A stretch of DNA of 64,000 nucleotides, from NCBI GenBank assembly GCA_927362715.1, contig CAKMIX010000002.1:109627-173626 (forward strand). Reading direction: 5' to 3'. The stretch's first letter is position 1, and the number at the start of each line of letters is the position of its first letter. The translations under genes and the position numbers were made by a program. The DNA comes from an uncultured Clostridia bacterium (lineage in GTDB: Bacteria; Bacillota; Clostridia; Oscillospirales; Acutalibacteraceae). The notes under the pieces are model-generated. The model was not told the DNA's origin, searched no databases, and was given only the letters and a program-made list of their open reading frames with translations. This document shows positions 33,581-42,290 of the stretch, one piece after another.

Positions 33581-34348
33581 TTATATGATTTGCGCAAGCG
33601 GCGCAAGCTCGATGCCCGCCGCCTGAAGCGCGGAACGGATCTTTTGCACGAACAAAAGCGCCTTTTCGCCGTCGCCGTGTACGCACACGGAATCAGCGCG
33701 GATTTCGATCTCCTTGCCCGTGATCGTGCGCACCTTGCCCTTCTCTACCATGTCGATCACGCGCGCGATCGCCTCGTCCTCGTCCGTGATCATTGCGCCC
33801 GGCTTTGTACGCGGCACCAGCGAGCCGTCCTCCTCATACGCGCGGTCGGCAAATACTTCGCATGCCGTCCGAAGCCCTAAAGCCTTTGCCGCCGCGTGCA
33901 TTTGGCTCGAAGCGGGACACAGCAGGATAAGGCGGTCATCCGTTTCGGCAACGGCTTCGCAGACGGCTTTGGCGAGCGCACCGTCCTTGCCCGCCATGTT
34001 GTAAAGCGCACCGTGCGGCTTAACATGCTGTAAAGTTGATCCGCTTGCCTTGCAGAATGCTTGTAATGCGCCGATTTGGTATTGCACATATGCTTTTGCT
34101 TCTTTCGGGCTTGCGGCAAGATTGCGCCGCCCGAAGCCCAAAAGGTCGGGAAATCCCGGATGTGCGCCGATCGCAACGCCGTGTGATTTTAAAAGCGCAA
34201 CGGTGCGTTCCATGACCATCGGGTCACCCGCGTGAAAGCCGCACGCGACGTTTGCCGAGGTGATATACGGCGCGGCCGCTTCATCCGCGCCGATGGTATA
34301 TGCGCCGAAGCTCTCGCCCATATCGCAGTTTAAATCGATTTTAGCCAT
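33581..34348 (-). CDS. pxpA: 5-oxoprolinase subunit A (LamB/YcsF family)
   Basis: A 255-residue LamB/YcsF protein. Signatures are IDLNCDMGESFG, SANVACGFHAGDP, AIGAHPGFPDLLGFGRR and HVKPHGALYNM. PxpA with PxpB and PxpC forms the ATP-dependent bacterial 5-oxoprolinase that opens 5-oxo-L-proline to L-glutamate. The DUF1445 gene sits between pxpC and pxpA here, as in the B. subtilis ycsF-ycsI-kipI-kipA region. Confidence 0.95.
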   Translation of the reverse strand: MAKIDLNCDMGESFGAYTIGADEAAAPYITSANVACGFHAGDPMVMERTVALLKSHGVAIGAHPGFPDLLGFGRRNLAASPKEAKAYVQYQIGALQAFCKASGSTLQHVKPHGALYNMAGKDGALAKAVCEAVAETDDRLILLCPASSQMHAAAKALGLRTACEVFADRAYEEDGSLVPRTKPGAMITDEDEAIARVIDMVEKGKVRTITGKEIEIRADSVCVHGDGEKALLFVQKIRSALQAAGIELAPLAQII

Positions 34349-34360
34349 ATGCCGCCCTCC

Positions 34361-35149
34361 TTAAAATTTCAGATCTGTGTTTTTCACGTCCGTGATCAGC
34401 ATATGCCCCGGCGCGTGCGTGATGCAGAAGTCCGGCTTCGAGTGCATCACAATGGATTGCGGTGTGACGCCGCATGCCCAGAATACGGGCGTTTCGCCGG
34501 GGTTAATCGTGACCGCGTCGCCGAAGTCGGGCTTCGACAGATCCGTGATACCGATCGCCGCCGGATCGCCGATGTGCACAGGCGTGCCATGCACGCGGGG
34601 CATCGAAGCTGTAATGTTGACCGCCTTTACGATCTGGTCATAGGGCAGGGGGCGCATGCTCACGACCATATTGCCTGAAAATACGCCTGCCGGTTCACAG
34701 GGGATATTTGTCAGGTACATCGGCACGTTTTTGCCCTCTTCGATATGGCGAACCGGCACGCCCGATTCCAAAAGCTCCGATTCAAACGAAAATGAGCAGC
34801 CAATGAGAAACGCCACCAAGTCGTCGCGCCAAAGGTTTTCCACGTTTTCGTATTCGCCGATGAGCTCTCCATGACGATATACGCGGTATTTCGGGATGTC
34901 CGACGCGATATTGCAGTCCTTGGCGATTTTTTTGAGATAGGGGCTGCCTACGTCCGTGACCTCTAAGATCGGGCAGGGCTTCGGGTTGCGCTGCGCAAAC
35001 AGCAAAAAGTCATAGGCTAAATCTTTCGGCAGCACAGCAAGGTTTGCCTGCGCGTATCCCAGGCACATCCCCGAAGTCTGCGTTGCGATCTCGCCCGCGC
35101 GGATCTTCAGCCGCACGTCATGGGGACTTGTATGTGCGTAAGCGTTCAT
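34361..35149 (-). CDS. DUF1445/YcsI family protein (D-glutamate cyclase N-domain homologue)
   Basis: A 262-residue UPF0317/DUF1445 protein, often labelled putative hydro-lyase. Family marks are [66 protein letters not shown] and VVSMRPLP. The mammalian mitochondrial D-glutamate cyclase DGLUCY joins a DUF1445 domain to a C-terminal DUF4392 domain. A DUF4392 gene is three genes upstream in this same operon, so the two halves are likely partners. The start overlaps pxpC by 4 bp (ATGA-type). Confidence 0.9.
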   Translation of the reverse strand: MNAYAHTSPHDVRLKIRAGEIATQTSGMCLGYAQANLAVLPKDLAYDFLLFAQRNPKPCPILEVTDVGSPYLKKIAKDCNIASDIPKYRVYRHGELIGEYENVENLWRDDLVAFLIGCSFSFESELLESGVPVRHIEEGKNVPMYLTNIPCEPAGVFSGNMVVSMRPLPYDQIVKAVNITASMPRVHGTPVHIGDPAAIGITDLSKPDFGDAVTINPGETPVFWACGVTPQSIVMHSKPDFCITHAPGHMLITDVKNTDLKF

Positions 35150-36102
35150 CGAACCAGATCCTTTCCGTATCGAAGCAGCAGGCGGTCAAGCGCGCGCTGC
35201 TCTTTTTTGTAAAGCTTTTCGGCTTGATGTGCAGAGACCGCATGGAAATACACCGTGTCGCCGGGACGGCGCTGCACGAGTTTGGGCAGATCGGCGCTTA
35301 CGACCGTGGCGATCTTGGCGTAGCCGCCCGTGGTCTGCCGGTCGGCGAGCATCACCATCGGTGTGCCTGCGGGCGGCACCTGGATGCTGCCGAACACGAT
35401 GCCGTCGGAGATGATGTCCACGCCGTCCTTGTATTCAATCTTCGCACCGTCCAATTTACAGCCCATGCGGTCTGTGTTTGCCGTGACACGGTACGGCGCC
35501 GATAAAAACGTCTGAAGCCCCGCCTTTGTAAAATAGTCGTTCTGCGGGCCCAAAACGACGCGCACTTCGGCGGCGTCGCCCGCATAGCTTTCTGCGGGAA
35601 CGCGCACGCGCGGAAGGCGCTCCGGCGGTAAAGCCGGTTCGCGCAGCGTGAGTACGTCGCCCTTTTGCAGCTTGCGGCCTTGAAAGCCGCCAATGCCGCA
35701 TTTCAGGTTGGTCGAACGGCTGCCGAGCACGGGCTCGACGTCGATGCCGCCCGCAAAGGCGATATACGTATAAAATCCCGTTTTCGCAGCGGAAAAAGCG
35801 AGCACATCTCCTTCATCCGCAAAAATCGTTTGATACATGCGGATCTCTTCGCCCGAAAGCGTCGCACCCATATCCGCGCCCGTTACGGCGAACAGGCACG
35901 GCGCGGTAAATTCGAACCGCCCGCCGAGCATCGCCATTTCGAGCACCGCCTCGTCGGTGAAGTTGCCCACCAGCGCGTTTGCTATGCGGTAAGCGCGCTC
36001 ATCCATCACGCCCGAAGCGTTAAAGCCAAGGTACCCGTAGCCGTTCCGCCCGCCGTCCTGCACGGTGGTCAAAGCGCCGGGGCTGAGCACACATACGCTC
36101 AT
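35146..36102 (-). CDS. pxpC: 5-oxoprolinase subunit C (KipA family)
   Basis: A 318-residue carboxyltransferase-2-like KipA/PxpC protein. Marks are [75 protein letters not shown] and [20 protein letters not shown]. It forms the catalytic pair with PxpB. The 4-bp overlap with pxpB and with the DUF1445 gene indicates tight co-translation. Confidence 0.95.
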   Translation of the reverse strand: MSVCVLSPGALTTVQDGGRNGYGYLGFNASGVMDERAYRIANALVGNFTDEAVLEMAMLGGRFEFTAPCLFAVTGADMGATLSGEEIRMYQTIFADEGDVLAFSAAKTGFYTYIAFAGGIDVEPVLGSRSTNLKCGIGGFQGRKLQKGDVLTLREPALPPERLPRVRVPAESYAGDAAEVRVVLGPQNDYFTKAGLQTFLSAPYRVTANTDRMGCKLDGAKIEYKDGVDIISDGIVFGSIQVPPAGTPMVMLADRQTTGGYAKIATVVSADLPKLVQRRPGDTVYFHAVSAHQAEKLYKKEQRALDRLLLRYGKDLVR

Positions 36103-36818
36103 ACGCTTCCCTCCGTTCTGCGGCAGACGTAAACGCCCGCGTCCACCTGCTTTTGGATTTCGTCAAACGCCGGCTCGTCAATGGGCACGAATCGGATATA
36201 CTCGCCCGCCGAAAACAGCACAGGCGGCGTGCGCGCCGCGTCGTAGGGACGCACGGGCGTGGTGCCGATGAGCCGCCAGCCGCCGGGCGACGGGAGGGGA
36301 TAGATGCCGGTCTGTTCACCGCCGATGCCCACCGCGCCCGCATGGATCCTCGTGCGCGGGGTCGTAAGGCGCGGACAGAAAATGCGCTCGTCCATGCCGC
36401 CCAAATACACAAAGCCCGGCAAAAAGCCGAGCATGTAAATGCGATAGTCCCGCCCTGCGTGCAGGCGCACGACCTCCTCGACGGAAAGCTTTGCGTAGTC
36501 AGCGACATCCTGTAGATCCTCGCCGTTATACAGCACCGGAACTTCCACTACGGTCTTTTGCGTCTGCGCTTCTGCGGAAAGGGTTTTGCAAAGGCGCAAA
36601 AGCTTTTTTTCAAGGCGATCTCCCGAAATCAACATGGGGTCGAACAGCACGGTCAGGGAACGGAAGGTCGGCACGCATTCGCGCACGCCGAAAATACCCT
36701 TATCGCGCACGGCGCGGTCAAGCGCATGCACCAAAGCATTCGTGTGCTCGTCGATCTCTTTCCCGAATTCCGCCACCAGCGCGCAGTCGCCGCTTCGCAA
36801 GATCTCAGGCTGTTCCAT
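36099..36818 (-). CDS. pxpB: 5-oxoprolinase subunit B (KipI family)
   Basis: A 239-residue KipI/PxpB protein (carboxyltransferase-1-like). Signatures are SLTVLFDPMLISGDRLEKKL, EVPVLYNGEDLQDVADYAKLS, YRIYMLGFLPGFVYLGGMDERI and GIGGEQTGIYPLPSPGGWRLIG. In B. subtilis the homologue KipI was first described as an inhibitor of sporulation kinase A, but the conserved role is as a 5-oxoprolinase subunit. It lies 34 bp after the DUF4392 gene. Confidence 0.94.
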   Translation of the reverse strand: MEQPEILRSGDCALVAEFGKEIDEHTNALVHALDRAVRDKGIFGVRECVPTFRSLTVLFDPMLISGDRLEKKLLRLCKTLSAEAQTQKTVVEVPVLYNGEDLQDVADYAKLSVEEVVRLHAGRDYRIYMLGFLPGFVYLGGMDERIFCPRLTTPRTRIHAGAVGIGGEQTGIYPLPSPGGWRLIGTTPVRPYDAARTPPVLFSAGEYIRFVPIDEPAFDEIQKQVDAGVYVCRRTEGSV

Positions 36819-36852
36819 ACCGCCGCCTCCTTTGCATAGCAGGATTTATGTT

Positions 36853-37923
36853 TTATTTTTCCTCAAAAAAACCGAGCTCCAGCGTCTTGTCAAACCAGAT
36901 CTTGCATTTGACTTCAAGCTTCGGCGCATAGCGAATACATTCGCGCATCATGGTTACAATGGCTTTGTTGGTTTGCAGGTCAAAGCCGTCAATCGCGGGG
37001 ATCGTCCAGCCGTACATATCGACCATGCCGCTGCGTGCCGCCGCTTTTAGTGCGTCTTCTTCTAAGCTTGCGTCATGCAGAATGTCCATATCGCCGCACA
37101 AAAATGCAAGTGCTGCGATCAGCGCATAGCATCCCCAGTCCGAAACCGTGGCGGTGATGATGTGCTCGGCGCCTACGCGCGCCGCGAGCCCGCCGCCGCA
37201 GCCGCATTCGCAGGTGCCCTTTGCCGCCCGCGGGATATACCGATCCAGATGCTCGGCGATCGTGCCCATGCCCAGCTCGTTGCCCAGATCCCCGATGGCG
37301 ATGTTCAAAACGCCTGCCTTTTGCAGCTTTTGGAACAAAACGTCGCTTTTCGCTTCCAGCGGCGTGGTGCGTTTCCCTACGGAATTGTGGTATTCGCCGA
37401 TGCGGTTCTCGCCGGGACATTCAATGGCGACGACCGCCGCGGGCAAGCCTTGCTCGAGCAGCGCGTCCGCCTGCGGTTCTGCTTCTGCCTTATCCTTCGT
37501 GAAAGGGAATACCGCCATGGAAACGGGGTTTGCCCGCAGGTCTTCGATCGAGGTGTAAAGGTGCAGCCCTACCACGCGCGAGAGCGCTTCCACGGCGGGC
37601 AGATTCTCATGCTGGCAGATGACCACGGGCTTTGCACCGAAGGCGAGAACGAGCGCGCGCGCAAGCAGCATGGTGCTGACGATGCCGTCCGTTTCCGCCG
37701 CTTTGTTATCTAAGAGCACAAAACCGGTCATCAGATAGACGAGATCATTTTCTTTGACCGTCTCGCACAAAAGCTTTGCCGCGTGCATAGAAAGCGGTTC
37801 GCCCGTATAACGCCGCGCCGCGTCGTAAAGAATACGGCACACCCCGTACCCGCGCGGATCGAGATTCGCAAGATCATCCAAATTCTGCCCAATGTTATAG
37901 GCGGTCAGTTCTTTCTGTGTCAT
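36853..37923 (-). CDS. DUF4392 protein (D-glutamate cyclase C-domain homologue)
   Basis: A 356-residue DUF4392 protein. It shows LVYLMTGFVLL, ETDGIVSTMLLARAL, VAIECPGENRIGEYHNS, NIAIGDLGNELGMG, CECGCGGGLAARVGAEH and VSDWGCYALIAAL, the conserved core shared with the C-terminal domain of mammalian DGLUCY, which cyclises D-glutamate to 5-oxo-D-proline. The enzymatic role here is inferred from that relationship plus context: a D-amino-acid transaminase lies 11 bp upstream, and the 5-oxoprolinase genes and the DUF1445 partner lie downstream. Its own activity without the DUF1445 partner is unknown. Confidence 0.85.
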   Translation of the reverse strand: MTQKELTAYNIGQNLDDLANLDPRGYGVCRILYDAARRYTGEPLSMHAAKLLCETVKENDLVYLMTGFVLLDNKAAETDGIVSTMLLARALVLAFGAKPVVICQHENLPAVEALSRVVGLHLYTSIEDLRANPVSMAVFPFTKDKAEAEPQADALLEQGLPAAVVAIECPGENRIGEYHNSVGKRTTPLEAKSDVLFQKLQKAGVLNIAIGDLGNELGMGTIAEHLDRYIPRAAKGTCECGCGGGLAARVGAEHIITATVSDWGCYALIAALAFLCGDMDILHDASLEEDALKAAARSGMVDMYGWTIPAIDGFDLQTNKAIVTMMRECIRYAPKLEVKCKIWFDKTLELGFFEEK

Positions 37924-37934
37924 AGGCGCCTCCG

Positions 37935-38780
37935 TTACGCTTTGGGGGTCGTTTCTTTCAGCAGCTTCGCACGGCAGGCATCCTGCAGCACCTTCAGCGT
38001 TGCGGGATCTTTGCCGCCGACGGGTTTTCCGTCGAGCTCACAGGCAGCCATGCACTGCGCGCCCGAGGACGAAACAAGGATCTCGTCCGCGTTCCACAGC
38101 TCGCCGAGCGTATAGTCTCTCTCTTCAACGGGAATGCCCTTTTCTTTGCAGATCTCAAGCAGGTGTTTTCTGGAAATGCCCGGCAGCACAAGGTTGTCAA
38201 GCTGGTGTGTGATGAAGACGCCGTCTTTTAAGATGGAAACGTTCGAGTGCGCGCATTCCGTCACAAGGTCGCCGCGGTGGAACACCGTCTCCTGACAGCC
38301 CTTTTCCCGCGCGCGCTGGCTTGCCATGACGCTTGGAATCAGATTGAGCGTTTTTATGTTGCAGTGCAGAAAGCGCGTATCTTCCATGGTGATGAGCTTA
38401 TATTTCTGCGCCATATCCTTCATCTCACACGGCAGGCAGTAGATGAGCAGATTGCTTTTTCCCTCGGGGAAAATGTGCTCGCGAAGCCCGCTGCCGCGTG
38501 TGCACTGCCAATAGACGAATTGGTTCGGGTTATCCACCTTCTGCACGCAATCGTAAAGCGCGGCTTTGAGCGCCTCGCGCTCCATGGGCGCGGGGATCTC
38601 CAACAGGCGGCAGCTGTTATAAAAGCGGTCCAGATGCTCCTCCAGCGCGAAAATGATATGGTTCACAGAATAGGTTGCGTCATATACGCCGTCCCCGAAG
38701 TAGACGCTGCGGTCGCCCATCGGGATGGTCATTTCCTCAATAAGCCCCGTTTTTCCGTTGTAATAGCCGATGTTTTCCAT
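37935..38780 (-). CDS. dat: D-amino-acid transaminase (class IV)
   Basis: A 281-residue fold-type IV PLP aminotransferase. The PLP Lys is in NIKTLNLIPSVMA. The loop YWQCTRGSGLREHIFP keeps the Arg-x-His pair that binds the alpha-carboxylate in D-amino-acid transaminases; branched-chain enzymes lack this pair. The TECAHSNVSI segment is also typical. It exchanges the amino group between D-Ala (or another D-amino acid) and 2-oxoglutarate to give D-Glu. The ATG at 38780 (MENIGYYNG) has AGGGG upstream; the longer frame runs into the promoter leader. It is the first gene of the seven-gene operon. Confidence 0.87.
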   Translation of the reverse strand: MENIGYYNGKTGLIEEMTIPMGDRSVYFGDGVYDATYSVNHIIFALEEHLDRFYNSCRLLEIPAPMEREALKAALYDCVQKVDNPNQFVYWQCTRGSGLREHIFPEGKSNLLIYCLPCEMKDMAQKYKLITMEDTRFLHCNIKTLNLIPSVMASQRAREKGCQETVFHRGDLVTECAHSNVSILKDGVFITHQLDNLVLPGISRKHLLEICKEKGIPVEERDYTLGELWNADEILVSSSGAQCMAACELDGKPVGGKDPATLKVLQDACRAKLLKETTPKA

Positions 38781-38878
38781 GTCTGCAACATCCCCTGACA
38801 AAAATTGAAAAATAGAAAGCCAGGCCGTTTTCCTTTGCCCTTCCTTGCGCATGTGAAATACGACCCGACTTCTTTTTC

Positions 38879-38907
38879 ATTATAGTATGCCGAAGGAAAG
38901 GTGTCAA
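38879..38907 (-). promoter_or_regulatory. Promoter of the D-amino-acid/5-oxoproline operon
   Basis: Minus-strand TTGACA (38902-38907), 17-bp spacer, TATAAT (38879-38884): full consensus. The leader is about 90 nt. Confidence 0.85.
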
Positions 38908-38935
38908 CTAAAAACGCTTTTTTTCACGAAAATTT

Positions 38936-38963
38936 TTGCGTGCGCGCAGCAGCCATGCATACT
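38936..38963 (+). promoter_or_regulatory. Candidate allose operon promoter
   Basis: TTGCGT (38936-38941), 16-bp spacer, CATACT (38958-38963). The -10 sits in ATGCA-TAC-TGCAT (38955-38967), an inverted repeat that could bind a regulator. Weak match. Confidence 0.4.
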
Positions 38964-39056
38964 GCATAACGGCAAAAAACTTTCAAATACTATCACAGAA
39001 AACGGCACGCGGAGACTTGCCGCGAGCAAATCAAAAAAGACAGGAGAACGATCGAC

Positions 39057-40592
39057 ATGCAGGCGCAAACGCTTGTGCAAATGAAACATGTGCGCAAGGA
39101 GTTCCCGGGCGTGACGGCGCTTTCGGATATGTCCTTTGACATCCGCGCAGGTGAGGTGCACGTGCTGCTCGGCGAAAACGGCGCGGGTAAATCGACGCTG
39201 ATGAAAATTTTGAGCGGCGTGCACAAGCCGACCTCCGGCAGCGTTGTGATCGACGGAAAAGAATATAAAAGCCTCACCCCGCACGATGCGAACCGGCTCG
39301 GCATCCGCGTGATCTATCAGGAACTGAGTGTGATCCCGACGCTTTCCATTCGGGAAAACCTGTTTGTCGGCAGGCTGCCCGTGAAAAAGCGTGCTTTTTT
39401 TCATACGGTGGATTACGGCGAAATGCAGCGCCGCGCCGAGGGCTTGCTCGAAAAGGTAGGGCTGCACCGTGACGCGCGCACGCCCGTTGAGGATCTGAGT
39501 ATCTCGGAGAAACAGCAGGTCGAGATCGCAAAGGCTCTTGCTGTGGACAGTCGTGTCATCATTATGGACGAACCGACCGCTTCGCTGACGCACGAGGAGG
39601 TGCGGCACCTGTTTGCCGTCATTCGCGCGCTCAAAGCGCAGGGCAGGGGGATCGTATTCATTTCCCATAAGCTGCCGGAGATCATGGAGATCGGCGACCG
39701 CGTGACCGTGCTCAAGGACGGGGCGAACGTCGGCACAAAGCAGATTGCCGACGTAACGGCAGACGACCTTGTGACCATGATGGTCGGGCGGCAGATCCGC
39801 AAGAACTATCAAAACGAAAGCGCACCCGACGGCTTCGAGCAGGAAGAGGTGCTGTTCGAGGTGAAGGGGCTTTCGCGGCGTGACGGCAAGGCACGCGACG
39901 TTTCTTTCCGCCTGCACAAAGGCGAGATCTTAGGCTTTGCCGGGCTTGTGGGCGCGGGACGCAGCGAGCTGATGGATGCCGTGTTCGGTGCAGCGCCGAA
40001 ACAGTCCGGACAGATCCTTTTGCACGGAAAAGAGATTCGCACGAAAAGTCCCTATCAGGCGATTCGAAACGGACTTGCCATGGTGACGGAAAACCGCCGA
40101 GAGACAGGGTTCTTCCATAATTTTGACATCAAGCAGAACATTTCCCTGCTGCCGTTTGTCAAGACTGCGCGCGGCGGCGGAACACTGGGACTCATCGACC
40201 GCCGCTTTGAAAAGCGTTGTGCCGAGCAGCAGCGCAAGGCCTTGCGCATCAAGTGCGCTTCCGTAAACCAACCGGTCACGGAGCTCTCGGGCGGGAACCA
40301 GCAAAAAGTCATTTTGGGCAGATGGCTTGCGGCGCAGTCCGAAATTTTGATCTTTGACGAGCCGACCAAGGGCATCGACGTCGGCAGCAAAGCGGAGATC
40401 TATGCGCTCATGCGGGAACTTGCGGACAGCGGCAAGGGCGTTTTGGTGGTCTCATCAGAGCTCCCCGAGCTTCTTGCCGTATGTGATACCATTGCCGTTT
40501 ACCGCGAAGGGGAGATCGTCCGCGTCTTCCCGCACAGTGCGGCAACAGAGGAAAACATCGTGCTGGCTGCTGCGGCCGGGGACACAGAATGA
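39057..40592 (+). CDS. alsA: D-allose ABC importer ATP-binding protein
   Basis: A 511-residue sugar-ABC ATPase of the RbsA/AlsA type with two fused nucleotide-binding domains. N-domain: Walker A GENGAGKST, Q-loop, signature LSISEKQQ, Walker B VIIMDEPTAS. C-domain: degenerate Walker A (GLVGAGRSE), signature LSGGNQQK, Walker B ILIFDEPTKGID. It powers uptake with the permease and binding protein in this operon. The allose assignment comes from the downstream alsE, alsK and AlsB-like genes. AGGAGAACGATCGAC precedes the ATG. Confidence 0.9.
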   Translation: MQAQTLVQMKHVRKEFPGVTALSDMSFDIRAGEVHVLLGENGAGKSTLMKILSGVHKPTSGSVVIDGKEYKSLTPHDANRLGIRVIYQELSVIPTLSIRENLFVGRLPVKKRAFFHTVDYGEMQRRAEGLLEKVGLHRDARTPVEDLSISEKQQVEIAKALAVDSRVIIMDEPTASLTHEEVRHLFAVIRALKAQGRGIVFISHKLPEIMEIGDRVTVLKDGANVGTKQIADVTADDLVTMMVGRQIRKNYQNESAPDGFEQEEVLFEVKGLSRRDGKARDVSFRLHKGEILGFAGLVGAGRSELMDAVFGAAPKQSGQILLHGKEIRTKSPYQAIRNGLAMVTENRRETGFFHNFDIKQNISLLPFVKTARGGGTLGLIDRRFEKRCAEQQRKALRIKCASVNQPVTELSGGNQQKVILGRWLAAQSEILIFDEPTKGIDVGSKAEIYALMRELADSGKGVLVVSSELPELLAVCDTIAVYREGEIVRVFPHSAATEENIVLAAAAGDTE

Positions 40593-40606
40593 AAGGGGAA
40601 CGCAAC

Positions 40607-41575
40607 ATGGCTTCCAAAGAACGGGCGAAAGAAAAACTGACCTTTAACACGCTTTGGCAGCGCTTCGGCACCTTCGGTATCCTGATCCTGCTGCTTGCGA
40701 TCCTTGCCGTTGCACGCCCCGGGCACTTTTTCTCCGTCTCGACGGTCACGCAGATCTTGGCGCAAAGCTCCGTAAATATTTTGATCGCGCTCGGTGAATT
40801 TTTTGCGATCCTGATCGCGGGCATCGATCTTTCCGTCGGCTCTGTCGTTGCGCTGACGGGCATGGTGACCGCGCAGCTGATGGTGGCGGGCGTACACCCG
40901 CTCTTAAGCCTTGTGCTCGGCGTCCTGCTCGGCGGCGTGCTGGGACTTATCAACGGTGTGCTTGTCAACCGCACGGGGCTGCACCCGTTCATCATTACGC
41001 TGGGTACACAGGCGATCCTGCGCGGCGTCACGCTGATCATCTCAAATTCCAGTGCTGTGTTCGGTTTTCCCGCAAGCTTTACACGCACCATTTCCGTCAA
41101 TGTGTTCGGGCTCGTCCCCTTAGTCGCGATCATCGCCCTTTTAACGGCGGTCGTGCTCTCGTTTTTGACACGGCAGACGAAGCTCGGCAGAAACATTTAC
41201 GCGCTCGGCGGCAACCGCGAAGCGGCATGGTACGCGGGGATCAATGTAAAGCTGCATACCTTGATCGTGTTTATGATTTCGGGGCTTTGCGCGGGCCTTG
41301 CGGGCGTGGTGCTCCTCGGGCGCGTCGGCTCCGCGGAGCCTGCGGCGGCGACCGGCTTTGAAACGTATGCCATCGCGGCGGCGATCATCGGCGGCACCAG
41401 CTTTTTCGGCGGCAAGGGTAAAATTTTCGGTGTGGTCATCGGCGGCTTTATCATCGGGGTCATCAATTTCGGTATGAACCTGCTGTCGCTGCCGAGCACC
41501 CTGCAGCAGGTCGTCATGGGCGCGCTCATCATCGGCTCCGTTGCGCTCGACCGTTTTGTGGCGAACAAGAAGTAA
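40607..41575 (+). CDS. alsC: D-allose ABC importer permease
   Basis: A 322-residue RbsC/AlsC-type permease with about eight to ten membrane helices. The family block FFAILIAGIDLSVGSVVALTGM and the later FETYAIAAAIIGGTSFFGGKGKI are clear. An ATG at 40589 overlaps the alsA stop, but the ATG at 40607 has GAAAGGGGAACGCAAC before it and is preferred. It forms the channel for the allose importer. Confidence 0.9.
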   Translation: MASKERAKEKLTFNTLWQRFGTFGILILLLAILAVARPGHFFSVSTVTQILAQSSVNILIALGEFFAILIAGIDLSVGSVVALTGMVTAQLMVAGVHPLLSLVLGVLLGGVLGLINGVLVNRTGLHPFIITLGTQAILRGVTLIISNSSAVFGFPASFTRTISVNVFGLVPLVAIIALLTAVVLSFLTRQTKLGRNIYALGGNREAAWYAGINVKLHTLIVFMISGLCAGLAGVVLLGRVGSAEPAAATGFETYAIAAAIIGGTSFFGGKGKIFGVVIGGFIIGVINFGMNLLSLPSTLQQVVMGALIIGSVALDRFVANKK

Positions 41576-41590
41576 GAAGAGGACAAAGCT

Positions 41591-42274
41591 ATGAAACCTA
41601 TGTTTAACCCATCCTTGATGTGTATGGACTTTTTGGATATGCGAAACCAGGCGGAGATCCTTAATACCCGCTGTGATATGTACCACGCGGATGTCATGGA
41701 CGGGCATTACGTCAAAAATATCACGCTCTCACCCGACTTCATCCGCGCATTTCACACAGTCGCGCAAAAGCCGATGGATTGTCACCTGATGGTAACAGAC
41801 CCCGACCTGTTTTTGGAGCCGCTTGCCGAGGCGGGCGCGGAATATCTTTGCGTGCAGGCGGAGACGGTCAACCGCGATGCGTTCCGTATCCTCAATAAGA
41901 TCGAAGCCCTCGGCTGTAAGGCGGGCGTGGTGCTCAATCCTGCCACGCCGCTCGAATTTGTACGGCATTATCTGGAGCGCGTCGACATTTTAACGATCAT
42001 GACCGTAGACCCCGGCTTTGCTGGGCAGCCGTTTATCCCCGAAATGCTCGAAAAGATCCGCGAGGCGCGCGAATTCAAGGAAAAACACGGGTGCAAGTAT
42101 CTTATCGAAGTGGACGGCTCGTGCAACGAACGCACCTTCAAGGCCTTGTATGATGCGGGCGCAGAAGTCTTCATCGTCGGCACGTCGGGACTTTTTTCGA
42201 AGGACAGCGATTTGAAGCTTGCATGGGAAAAGATGCTGGCGGATTTCCGCAATGCGACCGGAGAATCGGTTTGA
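41591..42274 (+). CDS. alsE: D-allulose-6-phosphate 3-epimerase
   Basis: A 227-residue TIM-barrel of the ribulose-phosphate 3-epimerase family. PSLMCMDFLD, HADVMDGHYVKNITLSP, PMDCHLMVTDPD, MTVDPGFAGQPFIPEML, EVDGSCNERT and FIVGTSGLF match the AlsE subgroup closely, as distinct from Rpe. It converts allulose-6-phosphate to fructose-6-phosphate, the last allose-specific step. Metal ligands (His in MYHADVMDGH, the Asp residues, His in CHLM) are present. It starts 15 bp after alsC. Confidence 0.92.
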   Translation: MKPMFNPSLMCMDFLDMRNQAEILNTRCDMYHADVMDGHYVKNITLSPDFIRAFHTVAQKPMDCHLMVTDPDLFLEPLAEAGAEYLCVQAETVNRDAFRILNKIEALGCKAGVVLNPATPLEFVRHYLERVDILTIMTVDPGFAGQPFIPEMLEKIREAREFKEKHGCKYLIEVDGSCNERTFKALYDAGAEVFIVGTSGLFSKDSDLKLAWEKMLADFRNATGESV

Positions 42275-42290
42275 GGAAGGGGAAAAAGCG

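Noticed and set aside
37935..38780. Branched-chain aminotransferase identity for the class IV transaminase
   Set aside because: The TRGSGLREH loop carries the Arg-x-His typical of D-amino-acid transaminases, and the operon is rich in D-amino-acid functions.
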